Below, piece by piece: positions 1 through 6,891 of a DNA stretch of 64,000 bases (its first letter is position 1; the number at the start of each line of letters is the position of its first letter). The DNA comes from DOZZ01 sp963792655 (GTDB taxonomy: Bacteria; Acidobacteriota; Terriglobia; Bryobacterales; Bryobacteraceae). Position numbers and translations under genes: made by a program. The stretch spans positions 248,001-312,000 of the forward strand of contig CAWBWU010000004.1 in NCBI GenBank assembly GCA_963792655.1, read 5' to 3'. The notes under the pieces are model-generated. The model had not been told where the DNA came from. It saw nothing but the letters and a program-made list of their open reading frames with translations, and did no database searches.

Positions 1-340
1 CGCATGTTGACCAGGCGATCGGCCAGTTCGAGCGCGCTGTGCGGCTCGATCCGAAGGCATATCAAAGCTTGGGACAACCTCGGTCTGTGCTGGGAAGCGA
101 AGGGCGATGCAGAAGGCTACTGCGTACTTTCTCAAAGCCATCGATCTGGTGGAAAGACTGGAAAAGGCGGACCTCTGTATCAATTGGCTGCAGCGCTCCA
201 TTGCACTCGACCCGAACTACTCAGAGCCTGAGTATTTGCTGGCCCGCGTTTACGCCAAAGCAGGAGAGACAGAAAAAGCGCAGGCCGCGCGTCAACGATT
301 CCTTGAGATCAAAGCACACGAGCCGGGGAAGCGCAGGTAA
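1..340 (+). CDS. TPR-repeat protein, 3' end, two frameshifts
   Basis: This is the C-terminal part of a tetratricopeptide-repeat protein that enters from the left edge. Three consecutive frames carry TPR-like text: about 3-60 (ending RLDPKAY), about 60-115 (KAWDNLGLCWEAKGDAE), and 107-340 (ALDPNYSEPEYLLARVYAKAG, ending EPGKRR and a stop). Each piece fits the helix-turn-helix TPR pattern with LDP at the loop, so one protein is broken by two single-base slips near 60 and 110. TPRs mediate protein-protein contacts; nothing here identifies the partner. It is convergent with the next gene, with no gap. The family call is firm; the specific role is unknown. Confidence 0.7.
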
Positions 341-1366
341 TCAGGCCAGCCAGCGATCGAGATTTGCCGCAACGAACTCATCGTCGGTCAGATGCGGATA
401 GGCCCGACAGACTCTGTCGATCTCGGCTGACTGACCAGGAGACAACTGCTCGCGCGGATCGAGGCACCACGCTCCTTCGAGCAAACCTTGACGGCGCAAA
501 ATTTCATGAATGCCGGCGATGCATCCCTTGAATCCATTCACCGCATCGAAAAGGGCCGCATTGGCATCCGTAGTTTCTTCGGCCAGCGTGAACCATTCGT
601 CGCTCACCCCATTCTGCGACGCGCGGAGTGCGTGAATCTTTTCCAGTAAGATGACTGCTCGCGAAGTCCATGCGGCCCAATGGCCAAGCAGACCGCCAGC
701 GAAGCGCAACACGTGACCGTCGACGGACCAGTTGCTCAACAGGTCGAGCACAATGTGGTCGTCATTGCCTGTATACAGCGCAATGGATGAAGCCCGCCCG
801 GATTCGGCCACGCCGCGAATCACATCCAATGTCTGGTATCGGTTGAACGGCGCAATTTTGATGGCGACCAGCGCGTCCATGAGTGACAATTCGCGCCAGA
901 ACTGGCGAGGCAACACTCTTCCGCCCACTGCCGGCTGCAGGTAAAAGCCTACCAGCGGCAAAATTTCCCCGACGGCGCGCGCATGGTCGAGCAGCTCCGC
1001 GACGGACGCCTGGGGCAATGACGCCATCGACAGCAGAACGGCGTGATACCCGAGATCTCGCGCTAGCGACGCTTCAGCGACGGCCTGCCGCGTATAGCCG
1101 GACACTCCGGCGATGGCAACCACGTTACGTCCGCGCGTCTCCTCCGCCGCCAGCGCCAGCACCGGTTGGAACAATCCGATTTTCGGATCGCGAATCTGAA
1201 ACTGCGTGGTGTGCACGCCGACCGCGATTCCGCCTGCTCCCGAATCCAGGTAATAACGCGAAAGCGCGCGTTGCCGCCGCTCATCGAGCTTGCGCTCGGC
1301 ATTCAACGCCAGCGGGTGCGCGGGGATCACCACGCCTTTTTGTAGTTGCGTTCTCCAGTCAAACAT
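341..1366 (-). CDS. Dihydrodipicolinate synthase (DapA)-family aldolase/lyase
   Basis: A 341-residue class I aldolase-like TIM barrel. The visible core is a TT pair at residues 53-54, Tyr142 in FYLQP, and a Schiff-base lysine candidate Lys170 in AIKIAPFNRY, which matches the DapA/NAL/KDG-aldolase layout. These enzymes join or cleave pyruvate and an aldehyde, for example in lysine synthesis or sugar-acid breakdown. This one diverges from true DapA and sits with an NAD-epimerase-like gene, so a catabolic sugar-acid role is more likely (inference). Its start overlaps the stop of the upstream gene at base 1366, implying translational coupling. It is slightly longer than typical DapA (about 290-300 residues). 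Confidence 0.8.
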   Translation of the reverse strand: MFDWRTQLQKGVVIPAHPLALNAERKLDERRQRALSRYYLDSGAGGIAVGVHTTQFQIRDPKIGLFQPVLALAAEETRGRNVVAIAGVSGYTRQAVAEASLARDLGYHAVLLSMASLPQASVAELLDHARAVGEILPLVGFYLQPAVGGRVLPRQFWRELSLMDALVAIKIAPFNRYQTLDVIRGVAESGRASSIALYTGNDDHIVLDLLSNWSVDGHVLRFAGGLLGHWAAWTSRAVILLEKIHALRASQNGVSDEWFTLAEETTDANAALFDAVNGFKGCIAGIHEILRRQGLLEGAWCLDPREQLSPGQSAEIDRVCRAYPHLTDDEFVAANLDRWLA

Positions 1367-2376
1367 CAGAACTTTCCGTTCCGTGTCTCGAAGTGCGTTG
1401 CCTTGCCCAGCGTTCCTCCGCCAGACGCGATCCAGTCGACAGTCATGCGCAGCACGTCATCGGTGCTCATCGAATGATCTCCAAACAACGCGCGGCAAGC
1501 CGACGCGTTGCTGAGCAGCGCCGTTTCCGCTTCCACGCCAGTAAACTTCGGCTCGACGCCGACCAACCTTCCAATGCGCTGCGATAATTCGCGCACAGAG
1601 TGAGTTTCCCATCCCGTGACATTCACGACGCGCGCGGGTGAACTGGCATAGTGCAGTGCGCGCAGACAAATGGAGTTCGCGTCACCTTGCCAGATTACGT
1701 TCACATAACCCATGGTGAGATCTACCGGGATGCCCTTCAGAATTTTTGTGGCGATGTCGACCAATACTCCGTATCGAGGTTCTACGGCATAGTTCAGTCG
1801 GATGATTGCGGTTTTCATCCGGTTCGCGATCGAGTAGTACTGGAATAGCCTCTCGCGCGCCAGCGCCGACTGTGCATACTCGCCCACCGGCGCAGTGGGC
1901 GAATCCTCCGTGGCACCGCCCGAGTCTACCGCCACATACGGGTAGACATTGCCCGTAGACAACGCCACGATGCGCGCATCCCGATAGCGTTCTGCAACCA
2001 GGACCGGTACGGCCGCATTCGTGGCCCAAGTCAGTGGTTCATTGCCAGTGGACCCAAACTTTCGCCCCACCATGTAAATGATGTTGGCCGCGTCAGGCAG
2101 CGCCTGTATTTCTGCGACGTTCAACAGATCTGCGGAGATATGCTGCACGCCTGCTGGGAAATTTCCTGAGCGCGCTACGGCGATGAGTTCTCGCTTCCGG
2201 CCGCTTTCCTGAATCGCCCGCCATGCGCGCTGCACCAACGTGGGGCCCATCTTGCCGCCGGCGCCGAGCACCAGTAAAGCGCCGTCCAGACGCGCTACCA
2301 CTTCGATATCGGCCGCAGTGGGCTGGCTGAGTGCGTCTTCCAAAGCCTCGATTGCTGGCATCTCTCCTCTATCCAC
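1366..2376 (-). CDS. NAD-dependent epimerase/dehydratase family protein, degenerate active site
   Basis: A 336-residue extended short-chain dehydrogenase. The Rossmann glycine motif GAGGKMG lies at residues 38-44 after a beta strand (LLVL), and STGNVYPY (140-147) corresponds to the catalytic Ser/Thr strand. The expected YxxxK appears as Y167-AQS-A, so the usual catalytic lysine is missing. The protein may bind a nucleotide-sugar and NAD with altered chemistry or be non-catalytic. The stop overlaps the start of the DapA-family gene by one base, and the GNAT gene lies 2 bases upstream, so the three are probably one transcript. The substrate cannot be read from sequence. Confidence 0.75.
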   Translation of the reverse strand: MDRGEMPAIEALEDALSQPTAADIEVVARLDGALLVLGAGGKMGPTLVQRAWRAIQESGRKRELIAVARSGNFPAGVQHISADLLNVAEIQALPDAANIIYMVGRKFGSTGNEPLTWATNAAVPVLVAERYRDARIVALSTGNVYPYVAVDSGGATEDSPTAPVGEYAQSALARERLFQYYSIANRMKTAIIRLNYAVEPRYGVLVDIATKILKGIPVDLTMGYVNVIWQGDANSICLRALHYASSPARVVNVTGWETHSVRELSQRIGRLVGVEPKFTGVEAETALLSNASACRALFGDHSMSTDDVLRMTVDWIASGGGTLGKATHFETRNGKF

Positions 2377-2378
2377 CC

Positions 2379-3197
2379 CTATCCGAATTCCGGTCCGAGG
2401 ATTGCGTATTCACTCGCGTGCGGATGCTTCTCCGCAGCGGGTCCTCTCCTCATGCGGAGGAAGCCGCGCTGTTCGCGGAAGCCTAATGCTTCGAGTGCTG
2501 TAATCCAGTGTTGCTGATGCCGCGGAACATCTGTGATTACCGCGCGTCCGGGGTAAGCGTCAAGGCTGGCCTGGAGCAATTGCTGAGCAGCGCCTACGTC
2601 GGGCGCAACCAGCGGGCCAATGTGCGCGAAGTTTTCACCTGGCCTTACGAAAGCATACCCGGATTGTTCCGGCAGCACACAGCCGTTCGGCAGCCAGTTC
2701 AGGTGAAAACGCCGGTCGCCGCCGAATACTTTTCGATCCAGAGCAGCCAGCGCGCCTGTGTCCGCCAGCAGCATCACGTCGAGGGCGGGTTTGGAAACAC
2801 CGGGGGACAAGCATTCCATGCGCGCCACGCTCGAATCTTCTACGAAACCGAATTTGCGATAAATCTCGTAGCCGGCAGGGGTTGCATCGAGCCACACGGT
2901 TGGCACATCCTGCAGCAGGCGAAGAGATTCCTCCAGGAGCGCAGTCCCGATGCCCCTGCCGCGTTGTTCCGGGTTCACCAACAGCATACCGACCCAAGCC
3001 AGCCCCGGCTGATACCGCACAGTGGTGACGGTTCCGGCGATGCGTCCGTCGATCTCGGCGCCTCGACAACCTGCAGGACTGAGTTGCAGAAGATGCTCCC
3101 AGTCGCGCTCCACCTGGTTCCAACGGCTGGCACGGCAAAGGCGCAGCCCTTGCGGTATGTCGGCACGTGTAAGATCGCGAAAAGTCACGGCCTTCAC
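2379..3197 (-). CDS. GNAT-family N-acetyltransferase
   Basis: A 272-residue acetyltransferase. The acetyl-CoA pyrophosphate-binding motif QRGRGIG is at residues 78-84, following the beta-4 strand WVGMLLVNP, and YEIYRKFGF is the typical C-terminal part of the first GNAT fold. The remaining 120 or so residues resemble a second, degenerate GNAT domain (FVRPGENFAHIGPLVA, ending WITALEALGFREQRGFLRM), as in tandem-GNAT proteins. GNATs transfer acetyl groups to amines of proteins or small molecules; the substrate is unknown. It is packed 6 bases from the CBM9-like gene and 2 bases from the epimerase, all minus strand. Confidence 0.82.
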   Translation of the reverse strand: MKAVTFRDLTRADIPQGLRLCRASRWNQVERDWEHLLQLSPAGCRGAEIDGRIAGTVTTVRYQPGLAWVGMLLVNPEQRGRGIGTALLEESLRLLQDVPTVWLDATPAGYEIYRKFGFVEDSSVARMECLSPGVSKPALDVMLLADTGALAALDRKVFGGDRRFHLNWLPNGCVLPEQSGYAFVRPGENFAHIGPLVAPDVGAAQQLLQASLDAYPGRAVITDVPRHQQHWITALEALGFREQRGFLRMRRGPAAEKHPHASEYAILGPEFG

Positions 3198-3203
3198 GCG
3201 CAG

Positions 3204-3888
3204 TTATTCCAGCCGTAGAATTCCGAAGGCTTCCGGCGTGTGGAACGTATCTTTCATCGGTGCGCGCCACGCGATCAGGTGCCTCTTGTTCGGTGGGCCC
3301 TGAGCGCGAAAGAAGTTCGCCCGCAACTCTTCGCCGGCGTAAGGTTCATTGGGCTGTAATGACTTCCACGGAATCTGCATTTCCGCATACCAGATATGAT
3401 GTGCTTCATCGATTCGCGCGGACTTCACAAAACCGGAATTCCACTTCCAGCCGTTCTCATGGTCCGGACTGTTCAGGTCAATGTCGAGGTCCACCCACTC
3501 GCCGCGCGGAGACACCTCGAACTCCTTGTAACGTTTGATGTCTACGAAGTCCGTGCCCAGAAAGGCTTCAGCCACGTCCCAATCCCAGAGCCCAAACGTT
3601 TCTTCCGTCGGTTGTGCCATTCGGGCGCAGCGAGAGTTCTTCGTATGGACATTCGAAAAACAGGTATAGGTTCTGCTTCGTCCAGCGGGAACGAATGACG
3701 GTGCGGTGTCCCGGCACCACGCGTCCCATGTGATCGTGATCGGCGATAATCATTCCTCCTTTCTGCCAGAAGGACGACTTCACATCCAGACCGCCGCCCT
3801 CTGCGGAGGAGAACACACTTTTCATAACCGAATCAGTTTGAGCCACGGCTGTGCCCGTTAACCATATCAGGATAATCGCGAGTTTCAT
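3204..3888 (-). CDS. Secreted CBM9-like carbohydrate-binding protein, frameshifted
   Basis: The N-terminal piece (3568-3888) begins with a signal peptide (MKLAIILIWLTGTAVAQ) and reads to NLYLFFECPYEELSLRPN. The family text then continues in another frame (3204-3620) with TEETFGLWDWDVAEAFLG and WNSGFVKSARIDEAHHIWYAEMQIPW. Together they give about 225 residues of a carbohydrate-binding module family 9-like beta-sandwich, a family common in acidobacterial secreted proteins. The break lies between about 3575 and 3625. A similar protein is at 13862-14687. Known family members bind sugar ends; ligand and partner enzyme are not evident here. Confidence 0.7.
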
Positions 3889-4164
3889 TTCGTCTCACTC
3901 TGCCATCAGGACAATCGAAATACCCAGCGTTGCGGGAAAACCGTTCTTTTCCGGAATTTCTATAAGCGCGCCCCAAACCCCTCAGAACAGAGTGGTCAGA
4001 ATGGCATTAACCAGACCCGCGTCTTCAAGAGGCGTTCCGCGGAGCCGTGCGGCTATCTATCCATTGCGAGTGCGGGTTTGTTTTCTTCGCTGAGTTCAGC
4101 AATCTCAAAACACCCTATCACCCTTCCAATTGAGTTAGCCTTTCTCAAGGGAGATCTTTCCTAA

Positions 4165-5139
4165 ATGACTCGTTCACGCCGTGATTTTCTTCGCTCCGGA
4201 GCCCTTACCGCTGTGACGGCAAAGTCCGTCCTGGCTGCCGCCACGGACAGCACCAAAGGCCTGCCCACGCGCGTCCTCGGACGCACGGGAGGGAAGGTTT
4301 CCATTCTCGCTTTCGGTTGTGGCAGCAGGTTTCTGCAGTATTCGGCAGAGAAAGGGATCGAGGCCTTGAACCATGCGCTGGATTTGGGCATCACGTATGT
4401 CGACACCGCGTATGGATACGGTGATGGCGAGAGTGAGCAACGCGTGGGGAAGGTGATGCAGACACGACGCAATCAGGTCTGGCTCACCACCAAGGTTCTC
4501 GACCGCAAAGGCGATCAGGCGATGCGCACCATCGAGGGCAGCCTCAAGCGGCTGCAGACCGATCATATCGATCTTATTCACGTTCACAGCCTCACCAACG
4601 CGGGCGACCTATCGCAGATCGAAGCCAAAGATGGCGTGCTGAGCCGTCTCTATCAACTGCGCGACCAGAAAGTAATTCGCGCGGTCGGCATCACCAGCCA
4701 TACGGACCCGGCGGTGTTGCGCACAGCGCTCGACCGGAATGATTTCGATTGCACCCAGATGGCGTTGAATGCCGCACGCGCAGGTATGGCGCAACCCGCC
4801 GGCGGCTTCGGCATGAGCATGCTGGAGCAGAGCTTCGAGACACTTGCACTGCCGGTCGCGAAGCGAAAGAACATGGGCGTGATCGCGATGAAGGTCTTCG
4901 CGCAGGAAGGGCTGTCTGGCAAGGCGCCCGCCGAAAAGCTGATTCGCTATTCGCTCTCGCTGCCCGTCACGGCGGCAGTGATCGGAATGCCAACCCTGGA
5001 CTTTATCAACCAGAACATCGCAGTTGCGAAGAACTTCCAGCCGCTCCCGGCAAACGAGATGCGCGATCTGTCGTACGAACTGGCAACGCAGCACAAAGCA
5101 AGACTGGACCAGCACTTCGCCGATCATTTCGACGCTTAG
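4165..5139 (+). CDS. Tat-exported aldo/keto reductase
   Basis: A 324-residue aldo/keto reductase with a twin-arginine leader (SRRDFLRSGA, residues 4-13, then an Ala-rich stretch). The catalytic tetrad is visible: Asp80 and Tyr85 in YVDTAYGYG, Lys110 in LTTKV, His141 in IHVHSL. The family reduces carbonyls with NAD(P)H on a TIM barrel; Tat-exported members are frequent in Acidobacteria and Planctomycetes. ATG at 4165 follows a purine-rich AAGGGAG about 13 bases upstream. It stands alone on the plus strand between minus-strand groups. The substrate is unknown. Confidence 0.88.
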   Translation: MTRSRRDFLRSGALTAVTAKSVLAAATDSTKGLPTRVLGRTGGKVSILAFGCGSRFLQYSAEKGIEALNHALDLGITYVDTAYGYGDGESEQRVGKVMQTRRNQVWLTTKVLDRKGDQAMRTIEGSLKRLQTDHIDLIHVHSLTNAGDLSQIEAKDGVLSRLYQLRDQKVIRAVGITSHTDPAVLRTALDRNDFDCTQMALNAARAGMAQPAGGFGMSMLEQSFETLALPVAKRKNMGVIAMKVFAQEGLSGKAPAEKLIRYSLSLPVTAAVIGMPTLDFINQNIAVAKNFQPLPANEMRDLSYELATQHKARLDQHFADHFDA

Positions 5140-5234
5140 GCCGCGCGCAATCCAGCTACTGTCCCTCGGCCGTTATCCGGACGTTCTTAAACCAGGTAAC
5201 GCAACTTGCTCTTCAAGCGTGCGCCCCGCATCGG

Positions 5235-5927
5235 TTATGGACTAACGGTATTCGTCTTCGCCTGCGCCTTGCGCACCAGGGTGGCTTGCGCCTCCAGTCC
5301 ATTCAACTGCCGAAGGTCTTCTTCTACGAGCGCGATGGTGTTCTGAATACGCGTCAAATCCGGACCTGCTCTGAACGTTGAGTCCCGGTCACTTGGCGAT
5401 GCGGATGAGGCGCCAAACGAGCGGTACTCATTGGCGAGTTCTCGATAGCGTCGCAGAATGGAATTGATGTAATTGTCGCGACGGCGGGTGATGTCCGCAA
5501 GCTGCGATTGGAGTTTCGCTTCTTCGGAGCTCGGAGAATGCAGCGTCTGCGGTGCCACCACTTTCTGAGCAGTTGCTTTGCTGGCCGCAAGCCGGTCGGC
5601 GCGGGCCTCAACCTCTTGCAATCGATTCTGCAGAGAAGTAACCGCTGCATTGGCGGCCGCCAATTGATTCTGGGTTTCCGCTCTCACGGCCGCTTCTGAA
5701 TCCAGTTGCTGGCGCAGGCCTGCGCTCTCGCCCATCAGCTCCAGAATTCGCGAGTCGAGCGTTTCCATGGCTTTCTGTGTATCCGCCAGCTTCTTGCGGA
5801 GCGCTTCCTTCTCGGGATCGGCGGAAAACTCACGATGTTTGTGCGTCTGATGCGACACCCTGGGGTTGCCGGGAGGAGCCGCAGCGGCAAAGATCAAGAG
5901 TGCCAGAATCATGTTGCCGAGATACAC
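5235..5927 (-). CDS. Secreted coiled-coil protein of unknown function
   Basis: A 230-residue protein with a hydrophobic N-terminus (MILALLIFAAAA from the second Met, residue 6) that looks like a signal peptide or anchor. A long heptad-rich coiled coil follows, over roughly residues 38-115 (Leu/Ala positions, RILELMGESAGLRQQL) and again 135-165. No catalytic motif is seen. It lies 7 bases after the VWFA-related gene on the same strand, so it is probably the last gene of the barrel/VWFA operon starting at 9641. A periplasmic structural or scaffold role would fit, but this is inference. Confidence 0.65.
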   Translation of the reverse strand: MYLGNMILALLIFAAAAPPGNPRVSHQTHKHREFSADPEKEALRKKLADTQKAMETLDSRILELMGESAGLRQQLDSEAAVRAETQNQLAAANAAVTSLQNRLQEVEARADRLAASKATAQKVVAPQTLHSPSSEEAKLQSQLADITRRRDNYINSILRRYRELANEYRSFGASSASPSDRDSTFRAGPDLTRIQNTIALVEEDLRQLNGLEAQATLVRKAQAKTNTVSP

Positions 5928-5934
5928 GGTCTGA

Positions 5935-6891
5935 TTACCTCTTCTTCAGAAGCAGTCTCGCACGATAAACCATGTCACCGGAATAGCCGGATGGCGGACC
6001 GGGCTCAATGCGAATCTGCAGCGCGGATGCCGCCCGGCCCGGCAAACCCACCGTCAGAGAGTATTCAGTCGAGATATTGAGGAAAGCCTCATGGATCGCT
6101 TGCGGGATTTCGGCCGGAGATGCGCAAAAGATTGACCAGCCTGCGGTGCTCTCCGCCAGCCGCTTCAAGCCGCCCTGATAAGCAGCATTCAGAGTCGTTG
6201 TCTGGTAGCGCAGATGAACGATAAAGATCGGCGCCTCGGACGACGCAATCGTCTTCGCGAGTTTGTCGATCTTCTCCTGAATCAGAGCCTCGGGAAAGCG
6301 CCGGCTGAGGTCATGCGGATCGCTCGAATTGATCACGGGGTTGGCGAAGTCCTCGCGGTAATTGCGAACGTTGCTGTCTGTTACGTAAAGCGTTGCGATG
6401 CGAACGTTGGCTGCCTTCGCGATGTTATCCGCCAGCGTGGCGACTGACGGAAGCACATCCAGCAATCCTGCCTTTCCGCTCACTGGATAATTCTGAATGG
6501 CGTCCGTAACGGGTGCTCGATTGGCGGTGGGGTCCACAAGCACTGTTGGGCCGTCCTGGGCGCGAATCACTGCGACCACTGAAGAGCCCGTGAGTTGCTC
6601 CAGTTCCACCGCGAGCGCGTCTTTGGCGGCTTGGGCATCCGTTACGTCGCCAGTCAGATCCAGCACCAGCAGGATCATCTGCCCATCGCGCGGCGTCTTC
6701 GCATTCAGTACTGCAGCGGCTTTGCCGTTGATGAGCACCCGGAAATCGCGAGCGCTCAGGATCTGTTCGGAAGGCGCCGCCGGGCGCAGCGCGAGGTGAA
6801 TGGCGGAAGGCGCGTCACTGGGTGAGAATGCGAAGCAAAGGTTGCACAGCGCGATCGTTAAGAACGTGGCCGTGGCCGTCTCTCGGCGCAT
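5935..6891 (-). CDS. VWFA-related acidobacterial-type secreted protein
   Basis: ATG at 6891 is chosen, which leaves a signal peptide (FLTIALCNLCFA) and overlaps the upstream TGA by one base (TGATG). An upstream in-frame ATG would add 39 residues inside the barrel gene and is unlikely. The 318-residue protein has the pattern of acidobacterial VWFA-related proteins: a short beta domain (RDFRVLINGKAA), then a von Willebrand A-like fold starting at MILLVLDLTGDV, with an incomplete MIDAS (Asp-Leu-Thr, not DxSxS), and a C-terminal beta region. Such proteins are exported; their function is unproven. It is coupled to the outer-membrane barrel gene. Confidence 0.72.
   Translation of the reverse strand: MRRETATATFLTIALCNLCFAFSPSDAPSAIHLALRPAAPSEQILSARDFRVLINGKAAAVLNAKTPRDGQMILLVLDLTGDVTDAQAAKDALAVELEQLTGSSVVAVIRAQDGPTVLVDPTANRAPVTDAIQNYPVSGKAGLLDVLPSVATLADNIAKAANVRIATLYVTDSNVRNYREDFANPVINSSDPHDLSRRFPEALIQEKIDKLAKTIASSEAPIFIVHLRYQTTTLNAAYQGGLKRLAESTAGWSIFCASPAEIPQAIHEAFLNISTEYSLTVGLPGRAASALQIRIEPGPPSGYSGDMVYRARLLLKKR

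Noticed and set aside
883..1587. 234-codon plus-strand frame opposite the aldolase gene
   Set aside because: Antisense to two well-supported genes, Arg/Pro-rich text with no domain.
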